This document shows, in pieces, positions 43,866 to 57,099 of a stretch of DNA of 64,000 nt. The DNA is from Portulaca oleracea. Taxonomy: Eukaryota > Streptophyta > Magnoliopsida > Caryophyllales > Portulacaceae. The stretch spans positions 59,219,518 to 59,283,517 of the forward strand of contig CM055869.1 of the NCBI GenBank assembly GCA_029582165.1. The letters are read 5' to 3'. Within the stretch, counting starts at the first letter, position 1. Every line of letters starts with the position of its first letter. Both the position numbers and the translations under genes were made by a program. Under the pieces are notes generated by a model. The model was not told where the DNA came from, searched no databases, and saw only the letters and a program-made list of their open reading frames with translations.

Positions 43866-44206
43866 AAGACTTCCAAAGCTTTAGTTTCTTGATTTAAGTT
43901 GGAATCAATAGTTGGACAACAACTTTCTATCACTAGCAAGTGCGTTACCATCACTCAAACATCTATACATAGGACGCACAACATAAATCGGCTAGATTAA
44001 ACTTAAGGGTAATTAACATCATGATCAGTGGCATTATTACAAACTACTCATTCCCAAAATAGCAAATAAAGAAAAATAAACCCAAATGGATTTATTTACT
44101 TATTTCTAAGGTATATCATGCATGCAAAGATCAAGGCATTCAAGAGTTTGGAGGAGTTGGAATTGAGTGAGAACTCCATTAGTGGCTTCATCAACTATAG
44201 AGTTAT
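43866..44206 (+). pseudogene. Second, degenerate copy of the RLP 5' exons
   Basis: 43866-44008 (CTTCCAAAGCTTTAGTTTCTTGATTTAAG ... TTACCATCACTCAAACATCT) matches the RLP exon piece at about 378-526. 44130-44206 (AAGAGTTTGGAGGAGTTGG...) matches the second exon at 617-691. The intron between them, of similar size (about 120 bp), is kept, so this is DNA-level duplication and not retroposition. In-frame stops and small indels make it non-functional. Confidence 0.75.
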
Positions 44207-45202
44207 GTGTCAATAAGCATGGTTTGTGTGTATTTGAAAAACAGTGTTTGTATCTCAAATCTTATATCAAACACAACTATACAACATAAGTATATATTCA
44301 GAAACAACACCAAAGAGGTGGTAGTCAATGGACAATCATCTTCATCTTCTATGATTTTGCATTAAGATTCAGATCTTGATGAAGGAAACTATTTTTTATT
44401 AGTGAAAAATGTAGTATTAATGAATCATACTTGTCATATACAGTTTGATACTAGCGTGTTAAGTTCTTTGATGGTTACCATGATACATGAGCTTAGTAAC
44501 TAATAGTTTTTTGAGCTAATGAAAAATGCAACTAAACATACTAAGCCAAAATCAAAGGTGATAAGTAGTAGCTTAATTACTAATTAGAATAACAAATTAT
44601 ATTTTCTTCGCCATATTTAATAACATATTAAAAATAAAATAAAATTTCAAAAACTAAAATCATTGTTTTATTAGTGCAGATTCTATAACATAAATGTGTT
44701 GTATTTTGCTAAAAATAAAACACAAAGAAAATAAAATTATCAACACTGTATTTTTTTTAATTAATCATTATTGGTGTTACATATTAAAATATCTTATCAA
44801 AAATTTACAAAGTGAATTTATTTCGACAGGGATATGAATTATATAAGGATTAATGATAGATAAATGAATAATAAAACGTTAACACACTTTTATCTAGCAA
44901 ATATAGTAATATTTGTTTAGAATGTACTTAATCATCAATCATGCATGCAAATTTTCTTTAGAATGTTGTAGCTTTTCTTAATAATTTATGAAATGTCTAC
45001 ATTATATTGTAAAAGTAATTTATATAAGATTTTATTCTTGATTAAGAAAACTTAATAATTGATGAATAATTTAGTTATTAGTCTATTAATACAAGTAATA
45101 ATTTTTAGTGATAATTTTTTGATCATACAAATATAGAAGGAAAATAATACAAAAAAACTAAAAATATGGAGGAGAAAACCTAACATTAAATAAATAATAA
45201 TA

Positions 45203-45455
45203 CTCCCTCCGTTTCATAGTATTTGTCCTTTGTTGACTGTCACGATTTCCTATATTACTGTTTGATTGATAATTTTTTTATATTATTTTATTAACAATTA
45301 CAATATTATACTTTTAGGATATTATGTTTAATCATGAATCTAATGGAACTAGTTTCATTTATCAAATCATTTTATATATTGAGAAATTTATGGTAATTTT
45401 TTTTAAATTTGACTGCATAATTTCTAAAAATGACAAATAAATAATATGGAGGTAG
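45203..45455. mobile_element. Stowaway-like MITE upstream of golgin
   Basis: TA-flanked; starts CTCCCTCCGTTTCATAGTATTTG and ends AATATGGAGGTAG. It lies about 580 bp upstream of the golgin ATG. Confidence 0.75.
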
Positions 45456-46032
45456 TAATGTTCAACAAAACCCTAAAAATAAACTAATGACACAATTGGA
45501 AATCAAACAAAAATATTTCGCTACAAATAGCTAACCCTACTAAACCGTTCTTAAAAAAAAATCATATCTGAAACAAAAAAAAGGAATTTTGAAATTAAAC
45601 AAAAAAAAAAAGTCACATACACCAAATGACCAATGTGAAAATGACAACATATCTAATTACACACATTTTTCAGTTTACTTTATCAAATAGTTTATGTTAT
45701 TTTTATTTTTATTCAATAAAAAAAAGGCGTTTAAACCAATCCTGCTTCCAGATTGAGAAATTAATTTCAAATCCAAGCAAACAAAATCTAAAAATTCCAC
45801 TGCATTGTTCGTTTAAACTAAAATCTAATTATCAACAACCTTTCCAATTCTTTCATCAAATCACAAACCTATTCATCTCAATCCATTCAATCCGACTGAT
45901 CAGCTGTTGGAACCCTAATTTCAGTTTGATCTGACCCCAATTCCGGCAGGAAATCGAATTTCTTCTGTCATTGGTGGAACCTAATTCGATCGGCTAGGGT
46001 TTGATCGACAACGCGGGGCCTCTGTTGTTTCA

Positions 46033-49000
46033 ATGGCTTCGTGGCTCAAACGTGCCGAAGGTTTGATTTCGATTCATTTTGAACACAGTTTCTGTGATTG
46101 TCTGATTCGTTTTTTGGGAATTTGTTTGCTCTACTTTGGGAATTAATGAATTTTAGGGTTGAGTTGTTCATATGTAATTGAGATTTCAGCTGTTCAGTGT
46201 TTGTTGTGTTCGTCATTGGATCTAGCTGCATTGACTATTTCGTATTTATAGCACCGACACTCTTAGTAGGAAATGCTTTGTAGCTAATTGGGATCATTTT
46301 AATTGATTAAATTGTGTTTCAACAATGATCAAATGATCTAATAGAATGTGGGTATTAATGGAACGAAAGCTGATATTAATGCATTACTGATTACTGTATT
46401 GTATTGTGACTATTGTCCTTTTTTTTGATCTTCTATAACTTTTTTTGGGATTGAAGATTATGACTTTACTAGGGAATACATGTAAATGTACTGTGCAAAA
46501 GGAATGCGATGCGACTGTAAGCTTTGATCAAGAATTAGAAGTATGCACTTCCAAACGCACTACATTGTTCAGTGATAAGCGTTTGGCGGGTTTGCTTAGC
46601 TTATTGCCGATTTGGTTTCAGAATGAAGCCCCGCTTGCACTTATCCTTAGCTTATTGCCGATTTGGTTTTAGAACGAAGTCCCGCTTGCACTTATGTGGG
46701 GACTCTTCAGATTGCGCAAAATTTTAAAGATTACGGAATTAGACAATATCTGCCGTTGAGCTTTTATATCAAAAATGATAGAATTTGGTTATTAAAGATA
46801 GGTTTTGTTTAAGCAAGGTTTGTTGATGTCAGGTTTATGCTGTATCATCTTTTTGGTAATGCTCATCACTATTTCTGTCTTTTCCCTAGAATGCCTTTAA
46901 TCTCTTGTTTTCCATTGACTAATTCTTTTTTGTTCCTCCCCTTAGACTTGTTTGAGGTTGTTGATAGAAGGGCGAAGCTTGTCGTAAGTGAGCTTTCAGA
47001 AGAGCAGTCCAATATCCCTCAAGCAGGTATTGATTTCAGCCCTTTGTTTCTTCTTCATGCATGGATTACACAGCAAGTCTGCAAGTGCAACAAATGATGC
47101 CTCTGTTAGCTGAAGAGAAAAAGTGAGAAAGGAAATGTCAATATCTTGAGTGAAGTGAGAGAGTTTAAATTTGTGCAAAAAAACTAAACAGATTTAGTAT
47201 AATTTGGCCAAATATGAAGGGTAGTTTGTTCAATGTACCCCTTAAAATCCTTTAGGGTTTTCGTACTATTCTAAAAAGTTTAGAGTGAACTGTGGTCTGG
47301 TCTGTATTCTGATGTAATGGCTGTTTTTGGCATTGTGGAATGGTTCAAAATCAATGTGATGTTGGTAAAAAGCCATTATGCTTGTTCTTATCAAAATAAA
47401 AAATAAAAAATAAATAAAAATAAAGCTAGTATGCAAATTAAATTGTTTAGGGCAACATCTTAAATGTTGTAAAAGGTTTGTAGGTGGAGTGTCTCGAAGT
47501 TAAAGCTGTTGTACATGATTTTTTTTTTGCCTTTCAATATCTATGAGATGTTGGTAAAAAGCAGATTCTTCGTCCTTTTTTAATTTCCCTGTTTCATTTC
47601 CTTTTAAGGGATATTTTTATGATTTCACTTATTTTTCACTGCAGCATCTAATGGGAAAGGCTCTCAGGCAAGAAGGCCAAGGAAGACAAAGGCAAAGGTG
47701 ATTGTTTGAAATCCTGGGCATATTTAGCTGCATCCATGATGGAGTTTGTATGTGAATTGCGTCATTTAAATGCAATCCATGAGTACTACAATTGTTGAAT
47801 TATTGCAGAAGGATGCAGCCCCCAGGGTTTGTAGGCAACATGTAGTCCTCTGGCATTTCTCTCTTCTTACTTCACAATATTTTATGATTCCATCCCTTCC
47901 CCCTCCCCCCCCCCTCCTTAATGACTATTGGATTTATCTCTAAAAGAATATTTGTCAAAAGAAGTTTCGAGTTTGATGCAATGCTGCAGCGTATGTATTA
48001 TGTTGTTGAAATTTGAATAATAACATTGGTGTTACTTTGCTGATCAACAAATATGTAAGTACCAATGGCAAGGGGATAATGTCTAGACTTCAACTTGGTT
48101 GGTGCTCTTATATGGCATATTTGAAGCAGTTTGTTTGTTTGACTGTTTCATCTTCCTTGAATAAGTAAGGCTCCATGATCTAGAATTCAAAAAGAATAAG
48201 AAATTGGGCCCCCTCATATGCATGTCATAATTTTTTGAAGGATGTTAGAATATATTCCATTATCTCACATTTAGTGCCTTTCTAGGCTCTGAGGAGAGCT
48301 TCCTTGGATGGACAGTCAAAAAAAGTTGACAATAGACTTGAGGAAAGCAGCTCACAACCATCAGTATCAGATCCGAAACTAGACGAGATGACAACTTCGG
48401 CTGTTGAAAGTAGCGGGGCCATCCCTGCAAGTTCAACAGCTCCTTCTAGCAATGAACCACAAGACAAGGTTGGCAATAGTGTGGTGTTGGATGCTGGTTC
48501 ATCTGATTCTACGTCAAATGTTGTTTTGGCACAAGAGGTTAATCAAGAGGTGGAGACTCCAGCTGTCACTGAAGACGAAGTGGTATCTTCATCCTCAAAT
48601 GTTGAGCATAAAAATGAGAATGTTCTACCTGTTCCTAGCATGGTTCCTTCATCAGAATCTGCCACCTCAGGCACTGAGCCTGTCGTGGACAATCATTCAA
48701 TTGACCCTGGCCAAAATATTGGCGTAAAAGATGTAGATGATTCTGTGAAGCCTGGGGAAGAGAAACCTCAGCCTGCAATTGATGATGCTCCAAGCCCAGT
48801 GAATACTGATGGGAAGGGATCAAAACCTCTTGATAGTGTGGTTGAACCTACTTCCAATGCAACAAAAAAGGAGACTGGGAAGGACATGGCATCCTTGAAC
48901 AAAGTACAAGAGCAACTTGATGAGGTAAAGTAATTTAAGACAGTAAAAATCGTCATGTTAAGGGATTAGTGGGGGAATTCAACGGCATGTTGAATGTTTG

Positions 49001-52000
49001 ATGGCATGATTGACTAGTTCTGGTTAGTTGGTGTCCAGGCTCAAGGACTACTCAAGTCAACCAATTCAAGTGGTCAATCAAAAGAGGCAAGATTGGCTCG
49101 AGTAAGTTCGCTCAATTGTCATCCATGTTTGTGGTTTTCCTTGGATATATTTGTGAACTTATTTAGTGAAACGTCGTGCGCCTGTTCTACACTGTGCTTA
49201 TAATGCTATCAAAGTCCACCTTCTACATTTGTTTCTTGCTGAATCTGAATTCCCTCACCTCTCTTTTTAGTGGAGCAAAGTCGATATATTAATACATTTT
49301 TACTTGAACATTACGTACTTGATATTGTTAAATGGACTGCATATTTAATTGATCATATGTTTTTGTCATAAATTTCTTATGTGGAATGGTATGTGATTCT
49401 GTTCCGAACTGCATCCTAGTCATTCTGTCATTTGATATCTTTAAAGCCAAAATTATTAGTGCGGAATAGATATTTAGTATGTGGAAGTTTGTTGTTATTT
49501 TTGATATCTAATATACTTTTCCATTCAGATATTTAGTGTTAGTCTAAGATGAACAAAAGCAAAGTTTACTAGATAATAAGCAAATAAATAAATTAAAGGA
49601 CCATACATAAAGGATGCAGACTGCGATAAAAGAGAGAAAAATACTGCAATTTTTCCTGCCCAGTAGTTCACAAACTCTTTCTAGCTTGCTCAATTTCTAA
49701 AGTACCCCATTAAGCGGTAAAATGTCATTCAGGTATGTGCTGGACTTTCATCCCGCCTTCAAGAGTACAAGTCAGAGAACGCTCAGTTAGAGGAGCTTCT
49801 TGCTGCAGAAGTAAATTTCTCCTCACTTTTCCCTTATATATATGGGATTTGTCCAGTATCAAATTATTCCTTCTGTTTCATATTAATTGACACTTTGACT
49901 AAATTTTGACCGTTAATTATTTACAAATTATAATGAGTTACAATATGAAATTGCATCCATTGTAATTTTTAATAAAGTGTCTTTCTAATGACGGAAATTT
50001 CATATTGTAACTCATTGTATTTTGTGAGTAATTAACGGTCAAAATTTAGTCAAAGTGTCAATTAATATGAAACGGAGGGAGTATTATTACTGCAATAGCA
50101 TGCTTATTTCTTGGTTTCTGTCATGGTAGAGAGAGCTCAGTAAATCATATGAGGATCAGATAAAGCACTTACATCAGGAGATATCAGCTGCTAAGAGAGA
50201 AGTGACAAAGGTCGAGTCAAGCATGGCTGAGGCATTAGCTGCCAAAAATTCAGAGATCGAGACACTTGTCAGTTCTCTTGATAACCTGAAGAAACAGGCT
50301 GCGTTATCTGAAGGGAGTATGGCTTCGTTGCAGGTTAGTTTTGTATCATGAGCTTGGGGGAGGGATCCATTTTCTTTATCTCTTAAAATACTTTATTTAC
50401 ATTATAGGTTGTGAATCATTTTTAAATGTTTCTAGTACAAAATGGCAATTATATTTTCATTACTGCTGTCATCACTACTTTTATATGAGCTTGGAGAGCA
50501 ACACTCATTTTTTGTGCAATATGAAATATACTTTGTTCTGCGCAAATCTTCTGCTTCAACAATTTCCTTTACCTTCTGAGTGGTGATGAATATTTTATTG
50601 TATTAATAACTTTTCATAAGTTTTAAAAGTACTAACTATGACTGTTGTTGTATTGCTTTATATCTGCTTGGAGTTGGAGCAAATAAAACCAATTGCTGTC
50701 ATTTGGTTCTCATTATTCTGAGTCTTACATGCATAATCGTAGTAGAAGGCATGCTCCTAAACCTAAGCTGTTTGGGTTATGCTGATTGGTTATTTAACTT
50801 ATCATCAGGCGAACATGGAGACCTTAATGAGAAACAGGGAGCTAACTGAGACACGTATGATGCAAGTAAGTTCATTAATGCTATCTAATGTGGTTGCCTT
50901 TATAGAAAATGTCTATTAATTTTGAATTGCTTATATGTTCCTATATGGATAAAAAAAATTGATCGCTGAGTTAAATGGCCAGGCCCTAAGGGAGGAGCTC
51001 GCTTTGGCTGAACGGCGTGCAGAAGAGGAGCGCACAGCTCATAGTGCCACCAAAAAGGTTTGTCCTTGACCACGTAGACTACACATCTGCTATTCTTCCA
51101 GTCCCTTATTTTTAGTATCTTAGAATCATTTGTTCTAATCAACAGGCTGCTATGGAAAGAGAAGTAGAGTTGGAACACCGAGCTGTTGAGGCTGCTACTG
51201 CCCTTGCCAGAGCTCAGGTATTATAAAAATTGTGATTCTTCTCAATGACACATTGGATTTCATGCGGTTCTTTTTGCTTTTGGGAGTAGTCATATTTCAA
51301 GATTCATGGTTTACATCTGGAAGAAGGTCCTATTACCCGTAAAGAAGTTGCTGGTTAGTTTGTAACTAGCTCACATTTGAATCTCGTGGTGAATGTAAGA
51401 GGAACTTCATGCATGTCTCTGCCTTTCATGTTGGTGCTTGCTATGTCTTGTTTTACGTGCCAAAAATCATTTATGTAGTATTATGGTTCAACTATTTATC
51501 GTGTCATACTTCATGGTTTATGTTTGGACGAGTTACATAGGTTGATTTTTTTTTTAAAAAAAATTTATTAAAGCATAGGGCAGACCGCAGAAGGAATTTA
51601 TCTTCTCTTCTGGTTCCTCCTGTTACTAATTAATCTCAGTTTTTTTAAAGGTGTTTAATTTAGTAGTTGCACAGTTCAGGATTGTTGGGGTATCAAATTG
51701 AGGAATGGTGATTCTGATTCTAGCATGACTTTGTGACCAACTGGCTGTTGTGTTTCTTCAATGACAATTGCAAATGACTGTCCTGTTTCTTTTAGAGCAT
51801 ACTTGTTTTGCTGCTATTAAAAAACTAATTTAATGACATCAGTATCCATTAGTAGTCTACTAGTCTGATTTAAGTTTCAGTATCCATTAGTATTTGTGAA
51901 ATATACAAAGTTATTGGATCCAGATTATTTGGTTTTATTTGGATGCTCATTTATGAAAAGCTACAAACTCACAGAATCCATACTTTTTGGTTTTATTTGG

Positions 52001-54760
52001 GATATCTAGGGATTAATATGCATCATGTTTTTCCATGCGGCTCACATAAACACTTAAATCAGTCTCCACTCAGATGAAGAATTGATCTGTATGTTGCGTA
52101 GGTAAGTTTTGCTGACTTTCTGCTTTCGATGATTTAGAGAATGGCAGATGAGAGGGCTGCAAAGGCAGGTGAACTTGAACAAAAGGTGGCATTGCTTGAG
52201 GTATGGTTACTTGGTTAAATATAGCTCTGTAAAGCTCTTATAACTTCTCTAAGATGGAGCACTTTATATTTATACTCGCCATGCTCTTCCAGGTTGAATG
52301 TGCATCTTTAAATCAAGAATTACAAGATACGCAGGGCCGTTTACGTCGCGAGCAAAAGAAGTCCCCTGAAGATGCAAACCAGTTGATTCAGGTACATATA
52401 TCAATAGGGAAAGTACCAAAAATTTGATCTGAAGCATGAGGTTGGAAATAATTATGGTCAAATTTGTCCTCACTCCTCAGTCATGCAATTAAGGGTGGCC
52501 ACCTGTTATTTGAGATGCCAGGAGGCTAACCTTCTTGAATGCTGGAAATTGAGATAATTAAACTGAAGTGACCATCTGCTGTTTTTCTCCCCATATTCAC
52601 TTTATTAGGGCTCCAATTTCATGAGCAGCCGGAGCCATGATGCTCTGACATGCTACAAAAAGAGTTAAGTGGATTGAACTCAACAAGTCTTTTATAGTTG
52701 TCTTTTTTCTGAAAGACAACAAGTCTTTTGCAGTTGTTAAAGTTGCAAACTAGTGCATGGTCTCTCGTCCACTAGAAAAGAAAAGGCACTTGTACGTTAT
52801 GCTGCACCACCCATTTTAGCTGGTTCTGTAAGCACTGCAAACTGGACAGAATCAATGCAGAACACTGATTCGGTCCAACCATCTGTAGCTTGAGGTTGGA
52901 GGTGAAAAGTCAACCATTTGTAATGTCTAGTAGATCTTTTTGATTCTTGTGACTTGTGTAGTGTTGATACTCAATCATGGTAATTTTTACATGCAAAACC
53001 TTGTTTGACTAGAAGTTAGAACTGTATCTAGTTGCGCAGGACCTCATACTGACTTTGCTAAGTGCAAAATTGAAGATACAGGCATGGCAACAGGAAGTGG
53101 AACGTGCACGTCAGGGTCAAAGAGATGCAGAAAGCAAGCTTTCTTCTCTTGAGGTGAGTTTTATGCTGCTTGATCTTTCTTGCTTTGTACTTGATTCTTC
53201 TTCTGGCTCTTTTAGTAGTTCATCAACAATTAACACTCTGATTTCCCCTCAATTCCTAGGCCGAAGTACAAAAGATGAGAGTTGAAATGGCTGCTATGAA
53301 GCGGGATGCTGAGCATTATTCGCGTCAGGTGAGCAATTCCTGGCTGCTGATTCTAATTTAGTAATAAAATGAAGGTTGGCAATCTAATGGCTTCAGTGTT
53401 CTGCACTGCAATATTATAGCTGGGACATTTATAGAGATCTAATTTAGTAATACAATGATGTCTGGTTATAATATTATAGCTTGCTTCTTCACCTTGACTT
53501 TGCTTGATCTGAATGCTGCGTGAAACTGATATTTTTTTTGTTTGTAAATTCCAGGAGCATATGGAGCTTGAAAAGCGATACCGTGAATTAACTGACCTAC
53601 TGGTATTTGTTATGGCCTTGGCACATGCATGAGGAGTTTAACAATCATGGTATAAAAATGTTGATGTATTTGTTCAACTATGTTCTGTACAGTACTACAA
53701 GCAAACACAACTGGAAACAATGGCAAGTGAAAAAGCTGCAGCTGAGTTTCAGTTAGAGAAAGAGATTAAGCGCCTCCAAGAAGCACAAGTCGGTTCTCCA
53801 TGTGTTTCTAATATAATTCTGGCTTAACCTAATTTATGACTGCTTTTTGTATATCTCTCATTTCGGTTATTGTCTAATTGTTCCTTGAACAGGCTGAAGC
53901 AGAAAGAAGCAGGAATCGCCGAGCATCACCCACTTGGGATGAAGAAGTAGACATGAAAGAACTTGAGTATGTAGTCCTACTCAATATTACTCTTACCTGT
54001 CATTTTCCTCAATCATTGAGAGAAGGGTCTACAAATGAGGATATGGAATTAATGCTTATTAGAGTACTAGTCACGATGGAGGAATCATTTGAGGTAAATA
54101 AATAAATGAACTGAGCGTCCGGAGAACTTTCTTGAATGGAGGATCTCTTATATCAAGGCAACAATCTGAAGGTGACATAGGAGCTCATTATGTAGGGTCT
54201 CTCTGAGAATATGAGCCTGAAATTCCTAATTCCATCGTAGTTGCGATCATGAATCATTGGGCCATGGAGCATGCTTGCCTTGTTGGAAATATTATATATA
54301 CATGTTGGGACCTAGGAGGCTGTGTTCCCTCTTCCTTGGATCTTAGGTTAAGAAAGGGTGCTTGGGGCGCACCTAGGCCCACAAAATCTCAAAGCCCAAC
54401 TTGTATGCATTTGCTAGGGCAAGTCCATGCCTTTTGTGTTGCACTTACTTTATGAACTTTTTTTTTAATATTTTTTTTACAAGGTAAGTTGGCTCACCCA
54501 CTAGGGCCCCTCTATAGTAGGGTGTAAACCCAACAGGTTAGCAGGCGCGCACCTTGGGGGGGGGGGGTATTATAGCATCAGAAGACCCACAAGGAGCCTC
54601 CAGGAGCACCAACAATTCCCGCCAAGGAAATTGAGGCCAGCAGGATTCGAATCCTGGTGGGAAGGATAAACCTCCTATTCCATGCCACTTAAGCTACAAG
54701 CTTTTCAGCGCATACTTTATGAATATAACTTGATTGTTTGGGAGGGGTGTGTGTGTGTGT

Positions 54761-54816
<56 letters not shown>

Positions 54817-56813
54817 AATGTGTCACATTCAGTACTTGCAAGCTTAATTTGTTTACTAATACCAATAGCATCATATTTTCAGGCCTCTTCCTTTGCATCA
54901 GAGACACTTGGTTGGTGCAGGCATTCAGGTATTTCGTACTGCATAGTGGGCTTATTTTTGACACTGCTTGGTCATCTATTTTGGATTGCCTGCTTTGGGA
55001 TGTTGGTTATGTATCCTACAAAGTATGTATTCCTTCTACTTTCGGCGGTCCGACAGTTGCGCTTTTTATGGGTGATTCAACCTAAGGCATTCATGGGGAA
55101 AAACTTTCCTTGGATCTGAATTAAATTTCACGGTTTAGCGTGTTACCATTGAACTTGCACATTCTTTTTTCTGCAGAGCATGTGCTAATATTCTATAGTC
55201 TTGTTAGTCACACTATATTACTTTGAATAATGCCGCATAGTTCATATCGATCCCCATAATATTTCATTGTACAACATAACCGATTTTGATCATGTTTATA
55301 TGATATGTCTTTTTCCTTATCAAATAAAATATAAATAAAAAAAATGCATTTTTAGAATATTTTTGAATGCATATGTAACTGACCAGTTAGAAGGTCAAAG
55401 TTTGCAACATCACACATTAGAAAATCCCAGTTAAGATATTAAAGTCATACTCTCTCTGTCTGAAAACATTAGTCCCTCCTAGGAATAAGAGTTGCAAGAC
55501 CCTCATTTATGTCTCACAAAAGGTGGGCTTTAGTTCTAAGACGCCAATTTTTGTGAGACAGGAGTAAATGATTGCTAAAGATGAAGAAAAACACGTGTTT
55601 GAAACAACCGGACTTGGTTTTAGTCTTCTAGTGAATACAGCACGATCTATGCTCTGTTATTTCTTTGATGCCATTTGTATTTACCCGTTTCTGTAATTTT
55701 TCTTAACGAAAATGCCCTGATGCAGTTGCGGAGGGCAGCCAAGCTTTTAGATTCTGGTGCAGCCCAAGCTACAAGAATCCTTTGGCGGCATCCAAGGGCT
55801 CGAGTTGGTCTGCTATTTTATCTTGTAAGACTGGCTGGAAGCCCTCTATCTATAATGTTCAATAGATTTATGATAATAAATTTTACAATTTCTGCAGGTG
55901 TTTGTGCATTTTTTCCTGATGTACCTTTTGCATCGCCTTCAGGTATGCATACTTGCATTCTGCGATTCTTCAAACTTTTTTGTCGTAACTTTTCTTTGTT
56001 CGGGAGGGGTGTGTGATGGTTGTGAAATTTTTCTTCTAAAAACTTAGGAGCTTGGATGGGGGGCATAAATTTGCCAAGTGCACTTTTCATATATCTCATT
56101 CTAGTCACATTTGTTCCAAATCCAGCATTCTACTAATTTGTTTAGGATGCCATCTATAGGGAATTAGGGATCATCTTCTGTAGACTATGGTTCATACACA
56201 ACTATCCTTGTTTTTTGGGTATGTGTTTGCAACTTGGGTACCTTATGTAATACCCATATGAGAATATATGGCTAATACCTAATACCCATGCGACCAACAT
56301 CCATGTGGTAAATTAAGTTACGGTTTGACCACAGGCAAGAAAAGTTTCATAGAGGAACCTTCATAATCTTTCAATTCACTACTACCATTGACCAACCTCA
56401 TTCATATGAGCTATTATTATGTTCGTCGTCGTGTAAATATTTGTTCTTCCCAGATTTATGCCCATTTGACCTGTTTGGCAAACCTAACCTTGGATTCAAG
56501 ATTTTGTTTGGTCCAGGATTCATCATATCATGTAATATCCCAACATAAACAACAAACAACACATGCAATATCTAGTTTGTTAAAAGCGTCGTGCATTCAT
56601 TAGTATACTGTATATGTTCATTAACTTTCTAATGCCTTAAGTCTTATTCTTTCCAGATTTATGCCCATTTGACACGCTTGGCAGACCTACCCGTGGATTC
56701 AAGCCATTTCTAATTCTTTTTGTTTTGTTTGGTTCAACCAGTCTCAGGAGGACGATTTTGCTTCTAGGGTAGTTGCTAAATCAATGGGGCTCTCGGAACC
56801 AAATCTCCCGTGA
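46033..56813 (+). CDS. GC1: Golgin-84-like Golgi tether, Golgin candidate 1 (22 exons)
   Basis: Long coiled-coil protein anchored in Golgi membranes by a C-terminal span; golgin-84 relatives tether vesicles and shape cisternae. Exons: 46033-46060, 46946-47026, 47645-47697, 47809-47826, 48286-48924, 49039-49101, 49733-49810, 50130-50333, 50809-50865, 50983-51057, 51146-51217, 52138-52200, 52293-52391, 53076-53153, 53260-53328, 53555-53602, 53693-53788, 53893-53966, 54883-54928, 55726-55824, 55898-55942, 56742-56813. About 718 aa, all phases consistent. The N-terminus MASWLKRAEDLFEVVDRRAK is the diagnostic plant golgin-84 start. Residues about 60-300 are low-complexity Ser/Glu/Pro-rich; about 300-615 are coiled coil (ALREELALAERRAEEER, EMAAMKRDAEHYSRQ). 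A membrane span lies near 673-692 (GLLFYLVFVHFFLMYLL), then HRLQ and a short tail. The last exon has two in-frame acceptors 6 bp apart (56742 or 56748). Confidence 0.94.
49867..50081. mobile_element. Hairpin-forming Stowaway MITE in golgin intron 7
   Basis: TA-flanked. The outer roughly 90 bp of each side are almost perfectly complementary (CATATTAATTGACACTTTGA on the left against TCAAAGTGTCAATTAATATG on the right), so the whole 215-bp element folds back on itself. The GGAGGGAG end is typical Stowaway. Confidence 0.85.
54457..54712 (-). mobile_element. tRNA-derived SINE with 11-bp target duplication in golgin intron 18
   Basis: On the minus strand it begins GCGCTGAAAAGCTTG. It has an A box TAGCTTAAGTGG (54686-54697) and, about 35 bp on, a B box GGATTCGAATCC (54643-54654), and ends in an A-rich tail (poly-T on the plus strand at 54458-54480). 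TACTTTATGAA is repeated exactly on both sides (54446-54456 and 54713-54723). This is a complete SINE structure of about 255 bp. A G13 run lies inside. Confidence 0.85.
54747..54809. repeat. (GT)n(GA)n microsatellite
   Basis: A short GT run passes into a GA run of over 40 bp, just beside the SINE. It produces spurious Arg/Glu-rich or Ser/Leu-rich reading frames. Confidence 0.95.
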
Positions 56814-57099
56814 TTATAGAAGCTTCTCAAGTGATGTGGAAGTTACTAATCTCCGGTGGGAGCTCAGGCATTCTTGTTTGCCCTGTCGCCGGGTATCTAT
56901 CAACTACCAGCTAACAACCAACCGCTTATTCACATCATCGTACAAATCACCTAGAAAGAATTTAGTCAAAGTTAGCAGGGTGCAAGATTTTGTGATTATA
57001 ATCAAAAGTTTGGGATGCTTTGTCGAAGTTATGAAATGGCAAAGGACATATAAAGTTTGCACACTTTCAAGGGCGGGCGTCACGGTGTGACTTATATGG

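Noticed and set aside
39668..46032. An N-acetyl-glutamyl-phosphate reductase gene expected from the Arabidopsis order
   Set aside because: No exon text of such an enzyme was seen on either strand in this interval.
48404..48727. Second ORF in the golgin Ser-rich exon
   Set aside because: Shadow frame of the 213-codon exon, with no recognisable protein features.
54643..54697. A tRNA gene with A and B boxes
   Set aside because: No acceptor stem or anticodon arm can be folded; tail and 11-bp target duplication show it is a SINE.
54738..55085. Arg/Glu repeat protein
   Set aside because: Translation of the (GA)n microsatellite running into golgin exon 19 in another frame.
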